A stretch of 64,000 nt of DNA from Chamaelirium japonicum (Eukaryota; Streptophyta; Magnoliopsida; Liliales; Melanthiaceae): positions 2,825,501-2,889,500 of the forward strand of contig CANTAL010000004.1 of the NCBI GenBank assembly GCA_947650365.1, in the 5' to 3' direction. Below are positions 11,011 to 22,730 of the stretch, one piece after another (the stretch's first letter is position 1; each line of letters starts with the position of its first letter). A program made the position numbers and the translations under genes. The notes beneath the pieces are model-generated. The model did no database searches. It was not told the origin of the DNA and saw nothing but the letters and a program-made list of their open reading frames with translations.

Positions 11011-12749
11011 CCTTGAATTATGGTAGCGGTACACCCGAGTAAGGGGGAAGCGAAGACACTTACTCCCATCGGAGAAGTCCTCAGCTATCCACCCCGGCGA
11101 AGTCAAACCCTTGAAAGTTCGAATCCTGAAGAGACACAAAGAGAAGCAAGTCAAAACAAGCAGGGGGGAGTTGCGCAAAAAAAAAAAAGGTTCACAATTG
11201 AAGCCCGAGGGGCCCACAGCCCCCTATCAGGAGAACCGCCCGACTCACGCCACGGCGCCTTGGCCTTCGCGCCGCACTCTGGGGATCCACGCACCACCCG
11301 TGCCGACCAACCACCCCTCTGCTATACGGCGTCCGCACACTACCTGCACCAATATCGCCTGTGCCGGTCGCATTCCGCCACTCGCCCGTACTGGGCCTCG
11401 CGTCGCCGGCATCATGCAGCTAACCCCCACCGACCTACTCAAGGCACCCCTGCGCTGCACGGCGTCCGCACACTACCCATACCGATACCGCCTGTGCCGG
11501 TCGCCTGCCGCCTCTTGCCTGTATTGGACCTCGCGTCGCCGGCATCATGTAGCCGGCCGCCGCTCGGAACTCGCGCTTGCCATTTCGCTAGAAACCCACA
11601 GCCAACACCACCGCGCCGCTCCGTGTCACCCGCCGGTGGACCCGCATCCGACCGGCAGAAAAAAAAAAACCGAGGTGGGGGGGGGGGGGCACAACCCCTC
11701 CCATCCTAACCTGCACAAGGGAAGGGGGGCCCGTAGCCCCCCTTTCTTCTTCGATCCAGTCGGGGCCTGGCCCGACCAAGCCGGCTCCACACGACCCTCG
11801 CACCCTCCTCCGACCCGATCGGGTCCGGGAGCTGGCCCGCCGACCTCCGCACCGCACGCCGGTGACCGCCCCATGCCGCTCCAGCCTTCGTGCCACCTGT
11901 GCCCCAGCACCCACGCACGCCGCCTGGCCGACACCGCTGTGCCGCGCACCGCCACCACAGCCCGTGCCTCACGACGCTGCGCCCCGCACTGCTACCGCCT
12001 GCGCCCCGCACCCCCGCGTCGTTGTGCGCTGCCACCGCAGCCCGCATTGCTACCGCTGCCGCCTGCGTCATTGCGCGCCACCACCACAGCCCGCGCTACT
12101 GCCGTTGCCGCCTGCGCCCCCGCGCACCGCCACTGTAGCCCGTGCTGCTGCCGTTGCCACCTGCGCCCCCGCACACCGCCACCGCAGCCCGCGCCACTGC
12201 TACTGCCGCCTGCGCCCCGGCCGATGCCGCCCGCGCCCGCCGCTGCCGCTGCGCCACTGCGAACCAGAAGAAGAAGAATGAGAAGAAAGAAAGAAAGAAA
12301 GAAAAAGAAAAGAAAAGAAAAAGAAAAAGAAGAAGAAGAAGAAGAAGAAGAAGAAGAAGAAGGAAGAGGAAGAAGAAGGCAGCGAAGGCGGTCAACACCT
12401 CAGCCGCGCTCCTCCGTCCTCCTTGCCGCGGTCGTCGTTGCCCTGTCGCTTCAAACCCGCCTTCACAACAATCTTCAAGTCGCGCACCATCGCCGCCGCC
12501 ACCGACGAAAGAGGCAACACCGGGAAGACGGAGCAAGTCGCGTGCAACCCCAGGCAGCACTCTTCCGACGGCGGTCTCCAAAAGCCAGCAGAATCTTCGC
12601 AAGAGCAAGGTGTTGAATAAAGAGGGTAGGGGCCCTTAAATAAGCCACCAATCCCATCCAAGAATGGAATCAAGGATAAGTGCTCTGCGTTTCCTACGTA
12701 TACAAGTACTCCTCGTTTCCGTCAGCGCACTCATCCTTAAGGGGACACT
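11010..12749. repeat. GC-rich imperfect repeats and purine tracts, no supportable gene
   Basis: Contains a 133-bp tandem duplication (about 11316-11560; GGCGTCCGCACACTACC at 11328 and 11461), homopolymer runs near 11170 and 11660-11690, a dense CCGCC/CCGCAGCCCGC imperfect repeat (about 11860-12260) and a long purine tract (about 12282-12385). A 501-codon frame at 11111-12616 and several antisense frames are open only because the sequence is GC-rich and stop-poor; they show no domain. Whether this is internal sequence of an R element or a separate insertion is open. Confidence 0.6.
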
Positions 12750-12904
12750 TGTAGACACACAAATTGTGTCTAATCCGGACCCGACTCGCATGCACCTATG
12801 CGGAGGCAAAGCCGACACGCACTCGGACCCGGACCCGACTTGTATGCACCAATACGGAGGCAAACTCGACACGTACTTGGACCCGGACCTGACTCGCATG
12901 CACC
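12750..12904 (+). mobile_element. Family R copy 2, left part (split by C2)
   Basis: TGTAGACACACAAATTGTG at 12750 aligns with 9768 for 155 bp up to ACTCGCATGCACC, where the C2 LTR is inserted. The interrupted sequence resumes at 38884, and in a duplicated piece at 29943. GCACC at 12900-12904 is the left target duplication of C2. Confidence 0.8.
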
Positions 12905-14335
12905 TGTTGGAATTGGATCCGCTTATCAGAGTCGCAGCGGAAGCAAAAGATAGATCCGAAGATCATACAGTGTATGTTTCATTACAATTAATTCTACAAA
13001 ACAATCTACATGCAAATCTATGATCTTAGCTTATGTGCGGACACCCTAGAGGCATACTAAGATCTACGGAAGATATGCATGCATCTAGTTAGGTGTTTAA
13101 AATCATCATACCTTGTGGATCTATGATCCGAAGAGAACGGAACGATGATGAACCGCATGTGAATTGCAAGGGAAACTGTCGGATAGCACCTTGTCCTTTG
13201 CGAATTGAGGAATCCTCGAAATCCCGTCTCTGAGTGCAAGGATTACGAGCCGACGGAGGAATCCATTGCGAAGACGATGGCTAGCCACGAGATCTCCTCC
13301 TTCTCTATTTCTCTTCTTCCTTCTCCTTCCTTCCTCCTTCTTCTTCCTTCTTCTTCCTTGGCCGAAACCACAAAGAGGAGGAGAGGGGGGAGGTTCGGAT
13401 TTTCTAGAGATGGGAGACTTGTGGCCAGCCCTCCCTCTCCCTATTTCTCTTATAGGGCCGGTCCCCTATTGCTTCAAGGAAGCTAGGTCCGGCCCCTAGT
13501 AGTTAAGCATAAGAGGGGGGTGATTTTTAGGGTTTCAGGTGTCTATCGTGAAGCCTGGACGAAAACGCCCTTCACGAAAAGTGAAACACTGCGAGAGAGA
13601 TTGAGTGAGGTGCACTACTCGGAATTGAGTTCCGTCAGCGCCTATGAGCTCTTGGAATTATTCCGCTCATTCTAAGATCTATATTCAATATATTCTGAGC
13701 TATATTTCAGTATTTACCAAAATACCCCTATGGCCCGTAACACATGTGAATTAGGTTCTTAGGCTCCGGGCTTGCGCTCCATCGCGCTACTTCGCATCCA
13801 ACATATCCAACCAGGTCAGGGAACAATTGCTATACGCAACGACAGGGTGGAACCTTCAGGGTTCGGGATGTCTAGCTCCAACCGGATCCCTGATTAACTG
13901 TTCCGGTGATACACCGAAAGTTCCGTTAATCAGCCCTAATCCGATTAACCCGCGTAGCCACCCAGAGTGCGACGCAAATTGAACTCTAGTGATCCTAAAC
14001 TTATATTACTCCCTCGTAACCCTGTTCTTTACTATACTCTGATAATCCTCAGTCCCTCCTATTACTAGTGCCATGATACGACTCGGGCGGTGGGGAGCAC
14101 CGTCAGATCCCGATCGATCATTTGACTAGGGTTTGATGACTTGTCATCTATAATACCACACACCTTCCGGTGCTATACCTAGCATCCGGAACATCGTCAG
14201 TCATACTAACAACCACCAGGCCTGGGTTAACTGTGTGGACAGATTGACTCATCAAAACGCACTCATCCAATATTGGACGTCGGATAACCTGTAGGGATTA
14301 CATGTCACTCAAGCGCCAGCCGGGTAACCCAACCT
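12905..14335 (-). repeat. Left LTR of C2, first part (interrupted by CACTA element)
   Basis: Reverse complement of the E1 LTR from its CCAACA end. It runs to CAACCT at 14335, where the CACTA transposon begins, and resumes at 29433. Without the insert the LTR is about 1941 bp, close to E1 (1960) and the right C2 LTR (1911). Confidence 0.93.
14333..14335. repeat. Target site duplication CCT of the CACTA element, left
   Basis: Abuts the CACTA terminus. The partner is 29430-29432. Confidence 0.9.
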
Positions 14336-14354
14336 CACTACAAAAAAAACAGTT

Positions 14355-14895
14355 ATTACCGACGGACAATATCCGTCGGTAATATTAAAATTTCGTCGGT
14401 AATATTATATAGCGACGGAAGATATTTCCGTCGCTGGCTGTCGGGAAAAAAGGCGTCGGGGAAAACAATACGACGGACCAAATATTACCGTCGGTATTAA
14501 TAATTAATACCGACGGTAATTAGAACGCCGTCGGTAATATTTAATCAATTTAAAACTAATATAATATAGTATTGCCGACGAACTATAAGAATCCGTCGGT
14601 AATATATAAACATTTTACCGACGAGTATAGTTTATACTGTCGGTAATACTATATATATTACCGACACATATATATATTACCCGTCGGTAATAATATATAT
14701 ATTACCGACCAAATTAATATCACCGTCGGTAATACTATATATATTACCGACGGATATATATATTACCCGTCGGTAATACTATATATATTACCGACGGATA
14801 TTATATGCCGTCGGCAAATCATTAATAATTTAAAAAAAATAAAAATATTATTACCGACGGAATAATTTATTTCCGTCGGTAATAAGTATCTTTTT
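14355..14895. repeat. Left subterminal repeats of the CACTA element
   Basis: More than a dozen copies of TTACCGACGG and its complement CCGTCGGTAA occur in direct and inverted pairs separated by AT-rich sequence. In CACTA elements such arrays bind the TNPA-type protein and bring the ends together. That function is taken from the family. An AT-rich stretch with repeats of TATTACCACAATTTATCAAA follows to about 15060. Confidence 0.9.
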
Positions 14896-15152
14896 TTTTT
14901 TAATAAATTTACATAAATAATGTTATTTAATTCCTGTGATTCAATACCACAATATATTACCACAATTTATCAAATATTACCACAATTTATCAAATATTAC
15001 CACAATTTATAAAATATTACCTAAATTGATAAAAAATTACAGCAAATTATCAAATATTACCACAGTTCCCGGCCGACAATTATAGATAGAAGAAAAAATA
15101 ACCATATATTACAAAACAATATTTACACAATCCAGAACTGAGAGATGATACA

Positions 15153-15290
15153 TGTCCTATCTCAACCACCCCCGCCCGCCACCAACGCCGGTGCTCTCAT
15201 CGATCCCCTGACGCCGCCCTATCTCAACCACGCCCGCCCACCACCAACGCTGGTGCTCTCATCGATCCCCTGACGCCGCCCTGCTCCTGC
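15153..15290. repeat. Two-copy tandem duplication of about 68 bp with a splice-acceptor-like edge
   Basis: CTATCTCAACCAC..GACGCCGCCCT occurs twice in direct order. On the minus strand its edge reads TTAATTGCAG followed by GAGCAGGGCGG, a good plant splice acceptor. It may be a distal exon of the coiled-coil gene that ends at 20877. No long protein results in any phase, so this would be 3' UTR. Confidence 0.45.
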
Positions 15291-15333
15291 AATTAACATG
15301 TATTTGTTAAAAAAATGGTTTATATATATAACT

Positions 15334-18300
15334 GAGTCTAAGCGTTAAAAAATGATAAGTTAGCGTGTTTCGATTTTGAAATAGGTTTGGATTCGATCCG
15401 ATCGTCATCGGCTCGGCATCCGGTAATTTGAACTTGGAATTATTCCGTATTTCGGACTTGCGAGCGGGTTCTAATTGGATATTTGACCAATTTACGCTCC
15501 GATTCACCGATTTAGAGTCTAAGTGTTGGAAAATCATAAGTTAGCGTGTTTCGGATATGAAATAGGTTTGGATTCGATCCGATCGTCATCGGCTCGGCAT
15601 TCGATAATTCGAACTTGGAATTATTCCGTATTTCGGACTTGCGAGCGGGTTCTAATTGGATATTTGACCAATTTACGCTCCGATTCACCGATTTAGAGTC
15701 TAAGTGTTGGAAAATCATAAGTTAGCGTGTTTCGGATATGAAATAGGTTTGGATTCGATCCGATCGTCATCGGATCGGCATCCGGTAATTCGAAGTTGGA
15801 ATTATTCCGTATTTCGGACTTGCGAGCGGGTTCTAATTGGATATTTGACCAATTTACGCTCCGATTCACCGATTTAGAGTCTAAGTGTTGGAAAATCATA
15901 AGTTAGCGTGTTTCGGATATGAAATAGGTTTGGATTCGATCCGATCGTCATCGGCTCGGCATCCGGTAATTCGAACTTGGAATTATTCCGTATTTCGGAC
16001 TTGCGAGCGGGTTCTAATTGGATATTTGACCAATTTACGCTCCGATTCACCGATTTAGAGTCTAAGTGTTGGAAAATCATAAGTTAGCGTGTTTCGGATA
16101 TGAAATAGGTTTGGATTCGATCCGATCGTCATCGGCTCGGCATCCGGTAATTCGAACTTGGAATTATTCCGTATTTCGGACTTGCGAGCGGGTTCTAATT
16201 GGATATTTGACCAATTTACGCTCCGATTCACCGATTTAGAGTCTAAGTGTTGGAAAATCATAAGTTAGCGTGTTTCGGATATGAAATAGGTTTGGATTCG
16301 ATCCGATCGTCATCGGCTCGGCATCCGGTAATTCGAACTTGGAATTATTCCGTATTTCGGACTTGCGAGCGGGTTCTAATTGGATATTTGACCAATTTAC
16401 GCTCCGATTCACCGATTTAGAGTCTAAGTGTTGGAAAATCATAAGTTAGCGTGTTTCGGATATGAAATAGGTTTGGATTCGATCCGATCGTCATCGGCTC
16501 GGCATCCGGTAATTCGAACTTGGAATTATTCCGTATTTCGGACTTGCGAGCGGGTTCTAATTGGATATTTGACCAATTTACGCTCCGATTCACCGATTTA
16601 GAGTCTAAGTGTTGGAAAATCATAAGTTAGCGTGTTTCGGATATGAAATAGGTTTGGATTCGATCCGATCGTCATCGGCTCGGCATCCGGTAATTCGAAC
16701 TTGGAATTATTCCGTATTTCGGACTTGCGAGCGGGTTCTAATTGGATATTTGACCAATTTACGCTCCGATTCACCGATTTAGAGTCTAAGTGTTGGAAAA
16801 TCATAAGTTAGCGTGTTTCGGATATGAAATAGGTTTGGATTCGATCCGATCGTCATCGGCTCGGCATCCGGTAATTCGAACTTGGAATTATTCCGTATTT
16901 CGGACTTGCGAGCGGGTTCTAATTGGATATTTGACCAATTTACGCTCCGATTCACCGATTTAGAGTCTAAGTGTTGGAAAATCATAAGTTAGCGTGTTTC
17001 GGATATGAAATAGGTTTGGATTCGATCCGATCGTCATCGGCTCGGCATCCGGTAATTCGAACTTGGAATTATTCCGTATTTCGGACTTGCGAGCGGGTTC
17101 TAATTGGATATTTGACCAATTTACGCTCCGATTCACCGATTTAGAGTCTAAGTGTTGGAAAATCATAAGTTAGCGTGTTTCGGATATGAAATAGGTTTGG
17201 ATTCGATCCGATCGTCATCGGCTCGGCATCCGGTAATTCGAACTTGGAATTATTCCGTATTTCGGACTTGCGAGCGGGTTCTAATTGGATATTTGACCAA
17301 TTTACGCTCCGATTCACCGATTTAGAGTCTAAGTGTTGGAAAATCATAAGTTAGCGTGTTTCGGATATGAAATAGGTTTGGATTCGATCCGATCGTCATC
17401 GGCTCGGCATCCGGTAATTCGAACTTGGAATTATTCCGTATTTCGGACTTGCGGGCGGGTTCTAATTGGATATTTGACCAATTTACGCTCCGATTCACCG
17501 ATTTAGAGTCTAAGTGTTGGAAAATCATAAGTTAGCGTGTTTCGGATATGAAATAGGTTTGGATTCGATCCGATCGTCATCGGCTCGGCATCCGGTAATT
17601 CGAACTTGGAATTATTCCGTATTTCGGACTTGCGAGCGGGTTCTAATTGGATATTTGACCAATTTACGCTCCGATTCACCGATTTAGAGTCTAAGTGTTG
17701 GAAAATCATAAGTTAGCGTGTTTCGGATATGAAATAGGTTTGGATTCGATCCGATCGTCATCGGCTCGGCATCCGGTAATTCGAACTTGGAATTATTCCG
17801 TATTTCGGACTTGCGAGCGGGTTCTAATTGGATATTTGACCAATTTACGCTCCGATTCACCGATTTAGAGTCTAAGTGTTGGAAAATCATAAGTTAGCGT
17901 GTTTCGGATATGAAATAGGTTTGGATTCGATCCGATCGTCATCGGCTCGGCATCCGGTAATTCGAACTTGGAATTATTCCGTATTTCGGACTTGCGAGCG
18001 GGTTCTAATTGGATATTTGACCAATTTACGCTCCGATTCACCGATTTAGAGTCTAAGTGTTGGAAAATCATAAGTTAGCGTGTTTCGGATATAAAATAGG
18101 TTTGGATTCGATCGGATCGTCATCGGCTCGGCATCCGATAATTCGAACTTGGAATTATTCCGTATTTCGGACTTGCGAGCGGGTTCTAATTGGATATTTG
18201 ACCAATTTACGCTCCGATTCACCGATTTAGAGTCTAAGTGTTGGAAAATCATAAGTTAGCGTGTTTCGGATATAAAATAGGTTTGGATTCGATCGGATCG

Positions 18301-20700
18301 TCATCGGCTCGGCATCCGATAATTCGAACTTGGAATTATTCTGTATTTCGGACTTGCGAGCGGGTTCTAATTGGATATTTGACCAATTTACGCTTCGATT
18401 CACCGATTTAGAGTCTAAGTGTTGGAAAATCATAAGTTAGCGTGTTTCGGATATGAAATAGGTTTGGATTCGATCCGATCGTCATCGGCTCGGCATCCGG
18501 TAATTCGAACTTGGAATTATTCCGTATTTCGGACTTGCGAGCGGGTTCTAATTGGATATTTGACCAATTTACGCTCCGATTCACCGATTTAGAGTCTAAG
18601 TGTTGGAAAATCATAAGTTAGCGTGTTTCGGATATGAAATAGGTTTGGATTCGATCCGATCGTCATCGGCTCGGCATCCGGTAATTCGAACTTGGAATTA
18701 TTCCGTATTTCGGACTTGCGAGCGGGTTCTAATTGGATATTTGACCAATTTACGCTCCGATTCACCGATTTAGAGTCTAAGTGTTGGAAAATCATAAGTT
18801 AGCGTGTTTCGGATATAAAATAGGTTTGGATTCGATCCGATCGTCATCGGATCGGCATCCGGTAATTCGAAGTTGGAATTATTCCGTATTTCGGACTTGC
18901 GAGCGGGTTCTAATTGGATATTTGACCAATTTACGCTCCGATTCACCGATTTAGAGTCTAAGTGTTGGAAAATCATAAGTTAGCGTGTTTCGGATATAAA
19001 ATAGGTTTGGATTCGATCGGATCGTCATCGGCTCGGCATCCGATAATTCGAACTTGGAATTATTCCGTATTTCGGACTTGCGAGTGGGTTCTAATTGGAT
19101 ATTTGACCAATTTACGCTCCGATTCACCGATTTAGAGTCTAAGTGTTGGAAAATCATAAGTTAGCGTGTTTCGGATATAAAATAGGTTTGGATTCGATCG
19201 GATCGTCATCGGCTCGGCATCCGATAATTCGAACTTGGAATTATTCCGTATTTCGGACTTGCGAGCGGGTTCTAATTGGATATTTGACCAATTTACGCTC
19301 CGATTCACCGATTTAGAGTCTAAGTGTTGGAAAATCATAAGTTAGCGTGTTTCGGATATAAAATAGGTTTGGATTCGATCGGATCGTCATCGGCTCGGCA
19401 TCCGATAATTCGAACTTGGAATTATTCCGTATTTCGGACTTGCGAGCGGGTTCTAATTGGATATTTGACCAATTTACGCTTCGATTCACCGATTTAGAGT
19501 CTAAGTGTTGGAAAATCATAAGTTAGCGTGTTTCGGATATGAAATAGGTTTGGATTCGATCCGATCGTCATCGGCTCGGCATCCGGTAATTCGAACTTGG
19601 AATTATTCCGTATTTCGGACTTGCGAGCGGGTTCTAATTGGATATTTGACCAATTTACGCTCCGATTCACCGATTTAGAGTCTAAGTGTTGGAAAATCAT
19701 AAGTTAGCGTGTTTCGGATATGAAATAGGTTTGGATTCGATCCGATCGTCATCGGCTCGGCATCCGGTAATTCGAACTTGGAATTATTCCGTATTTCGGA
19801 CTTGCGAGCGGGTTCTAATTGGATATTTGACCAATTTACGCTCCGATTCACCGATTTAGAGTCTAAGTGTTGGAAAATCATAAGTTAGCGTGTTTCGGAT
19901 ATAAAATAGGTTTGGATTCGATCCGATCGTCATCGGATCGGCATCCGGTAATTCGAAGTTGGAATTATTCCGTATTTCGGACTTGCGAGCGGGTTCTAAT
20001 TGGATATTTGACCAATTTACGCTCCGATTCACCGATTTAGAGTCTAAGTGTTGGAAAATCATAAGTTAGCGTGTTTCGGATATAAAATAGGTTTGGATTC
20101 GATCGGATCGTCATCGGCTCGGCATCCGATAATTCGAACTTGGAATTATTCCGTATTTCGGACTTGCGAGCGGGTTCTAATTGGATATTTGACCAATTTA
20201 CGCTCCGATTCACCGATTTAGAGTCTAAGTGTTGGAAAATCATAAGTTAGCGTGTTTCGGATATAAAATAGGTTTGGATTCGATCGGATCGTCATCGGCT
20301 CGGCATCCGATAATTCGAACTTGGAATTATTCCGTATTTCGGACTTGCGAGCGGGTTCTAATTGGATATTTGACCAATTTACGCTCCGATTCACCGATTT
20401 AGAGTCTAAGTGTTGGAAAATCATAAGTTAGCGTGTTTCGGATATGAAATAGGTTTGGATTCGATCCGATCGTCATCGGATCGGCATCCGATAATTCGAA
20501 GTTGGATTTATTCCGTATTTCGAACTTGCGAGCGGGTTCTAATTGGATATTTGACCAATTTACGCTCCGATTCACCGGTTTAGAGTCTAAGTGTTGGAAA
20601 ATCATAAGTTAGCGTGTTTCGGATATGAAATAGGTTTGGATTCGATCCGATCGTCATCGGATCGGCATCCGGTAATTCGAACTTGGAATTATTCCGTATT
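15334..20700. repeat. 181-bp satellite-like tandem array, about 29.7 copies
   Basis: An exact 181-bp period is visible from 15334 to 20700, with another unit fragment at about 20744-20802. Units differ by a few bases. Type A has GATCCGATC..CTCGGCATCCGG, type B has TATAAAATAGG and GATCGGATC..CCGATAATT, and type C has ATCGGATCGGCATCC..GAAGTTGG. Twelve consecutive type A units (about 15900-18071) are essentially identical; one base differs near 17453. From about 18072 the order of types repeats with a 1086-bp (six-unit) offset. Each unit contains a 68-codon minus-strand frame because ATGATTTTCC overlaps the previous stop; 181 is not a multiple of three, so there is no continuous protein. Confidence 0.97.
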
Positions 20701-20876
20701 TAAAAGAAAAACAGAGGCTACATCATTACCATGAGAGAGAGAGTGACCATTTACGATTCGATTTACCGATTTATAGTCTAAGTGTTGGAAAATCATAAGT
20801 GTGATAATATGATCAAAACTCAAATTAGTAAGATTCATATTTTTTGCTAATATTATAAAGATTAGTAAGTACCTGA

Positions 20877-22570
20877 TCATGAGGATGAGCCACCGCTAGA
20901 CCGGCTTATGAATTCATTAAATTTACGCTCCAGTTCCCTGCGAGCTTCTCTTTCCTCATCGAGGGCCTTCTTCTCCGCCTCAACCCTCTGCTCGAGGGCC
21001 TGTCTCTGCTCTCGCTCCGCCTCCATCCTCTGCTCGAGGGCCTGCCTCTGCTCTCGCTCCGCGTCTAGCGCAGACTGCAGCTGAGTGATAGCACCGGTCT
21101 GGGTGTCCCGTGCCCTCGAGCGCATACCCTCTCGTCCAAAGTAGGAGGAGGGCGTGACTCCAAGGCCCGTACAGAGGACACGGCCGTGCGTGGCAGGTCT
21201 CAGCACAGTATCCATCGCTGAGTCGACAGATACTGAGCTGGAGGAGGAGCCGGCCTCGCCCGACGGGGTCACCATAAGTCGCATCCTCTCCTATATAAAA
21301 ACAACCAATGATATTCAATGATATTTTATGGCATATGTATAAGAATATATTAACAGTAATTTAATTACTTACCACTTGCGAGGCAACCCTGTCGTCCAGA
21401 AATGCCCCATCGATATGCCGCCTCCTAGAGGCCTCAAAAAGGTCAATCCTATTAGGCTCGTGGCCCAAGGACTGTGTCTGTTGGACATATAAAATAAATA
21501 GACGAGTTAATATAACATGTATAGAGCTTTAAATAATAACAATGTTTGTATCATTTACCAGCTGCTGGGCAAGCTGGGGCATGGAGATCCTCCCCTTCAC
21601 TGGAGCAGGTGTCGTCGAGGCACTTCTATTCTGCTTGCCTATAGCAGATTTATTCTGTGCAATCGATTAAATTTTGAAACATCAATACAAATTTTTAGTA
21701 TAACATTAAAACAAGTACGAATCAACAAAATTATAATTATACCTGAAAGTTAGGGGTGGCCCAGTGAGCGACCAAAAACTGTAGAATGTGTAGCGGTGGC
21801 GCGTCTCTCGTCCCAGCCGCAGCCTGTACCTCCTCAGCCGGCTGGCCGACCAAGTAACCGTAGAGCTTGTAGAGCTCGTGACGGTAATCCCTGTACCGCT
21901 CACCCATCGTCTTCCACAAGTCCTCCCGATGGGTGTCGGTTTCCATGTTCTCCCATTTAAATTTCTCCTGTAAAATCAATTTAGAAACAAGTCATTTTAT
22001 CAAATCAAATTATAAAGAAGTACGATATTATTCTAAAATGCTTTAATGAAACTAACGTACCAAAAACTGCTGATACATCCTCTCCTTATAGGATGCATCA
22101 ATGTTCTTCCACCCCCTTAACCCCACAATCGGGGCATTCCTCTCCTCCCGTACTATCATGCCGACCCACGTGGCGGCGTCAGAAGCGTGCTCGCCCACAA
22201 AGGTATGGCCGCTCCACTGTAGGGACAGCGGCTCGCGTAAGGCCGACAAGCGCCGGGCCGTCGTCACGCCCCGGTCGCCTACGTACCTGGTCGACCCTGC
22301 AAATAAAATATACATCAGTACTGAAGAAGTATTTACAACATGTATAAAACTTTAGATCTAAACATTACCTGTGGGCGTAGATGCTGCAGCCGAGTGCTGA
22401 GCAGTGCTCGAAGCTCCGGAGGCTGCGACCACAGCAGGAGCTGGTGTGGAGAGAGGAACAGCACTACCAGATCCGGACGGCTCAGCCTCGGACCCTGGGG
22501 TGGCAGCCGGAGCGCTCTCAGCTACCCTACCCCTGCCTCTGCCTCTACGAACATATGACCGTGATGCCAT
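20877..22570 (-). CDS. Ptta/En-Spm (TNPA-like) transposon protein, 425 residues, six exons
   Basis: Predicted exons 22570-22369, 22296-22061, 21967-21743, 21654-21559, 21477-21373 and 21290-20877. Every junction has GT..AG, and the joined frame has no stop for 425 residues. The N terminus is low-complexity (RGRGRGR, then Ala/Pro/Ser-rich, residues 1-65). Residues about 80-320 resemble the plant transposase (Ptta/En/Spm) family: an FVGEHAS..WKNID region, a W-rich helical part (KFKWENM..WKTMGERYRDYRHELY), and DLFEASRRRHIDGAFLDD. Residues about 345-415 form a charged coiled coil with a 14-residue internal duplication (AEREQRQALEQR). In En/Spm the second protein binds subterminal repeats and links the ends; that role here is inferred. 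The gene lies between the inverted and the main 181-bp repeats. A donor-like CAG|GTACTTAC follows the stop, so a 3' UTR intron spanning the array is possible. Confidence 0.8.
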
Positions 22571-22584
22571 CTGAAACAATTTAA

Positions 22585-22720
22585 TTTACATATGAAACAG
22601 TAAGATTTAAGATTTACATATGAAACAATATGAAACAGTTTGATTTACATATGAAACAGTATGATTTACATATGAAACAATATAAAACAATATGAACCCG
22701 CTCGCAATATGAAACAATAT
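22585..22720. repeat. Short AT-rich tandem repeats (TATGATTTACATATGAAACA type)
   Basis: About six imperfect copies of a 20-22 bp unit just upstream of the coiled-coil gene. The same unit recurs at 23310-23465, on the far side of the inverted 181-bp copies. Confidence 0.75.
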
Positions 22721-22730
22721 GAAACAGTTA

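Noticed and set aside
11111..12616. 501-codon + strand frame as a protein gene
   Set aside because: GC-rich, stop-poor sequence with Pro/Ala/His/Arg repeats ending in a poly-Glu/Lys purine tract; other frames on both strands are also open and no domain is seen.
15307..20605. Twenty-nine near-identical 68-codon minus-strand frames as a gene family
   Set aside because: They follow from one 181-bp repeat whose length is not a multiple of three. There is no signal peptide, domain, promoter or splice context for each, and inverted units give the same frame on the other strand.
15334..20700. CRISPR-like array
   Set aside because: The whole 181-bp unit repeats without unique spacers, no cas genes are present and the DNA is plant nuclear.
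15334..20700. Centromere satellite block
   Set aside because: The size fits, but the array is short, confined between CACTA termini, and lies in a transposon with genes. Nothing in the sequence shows centromere identity.
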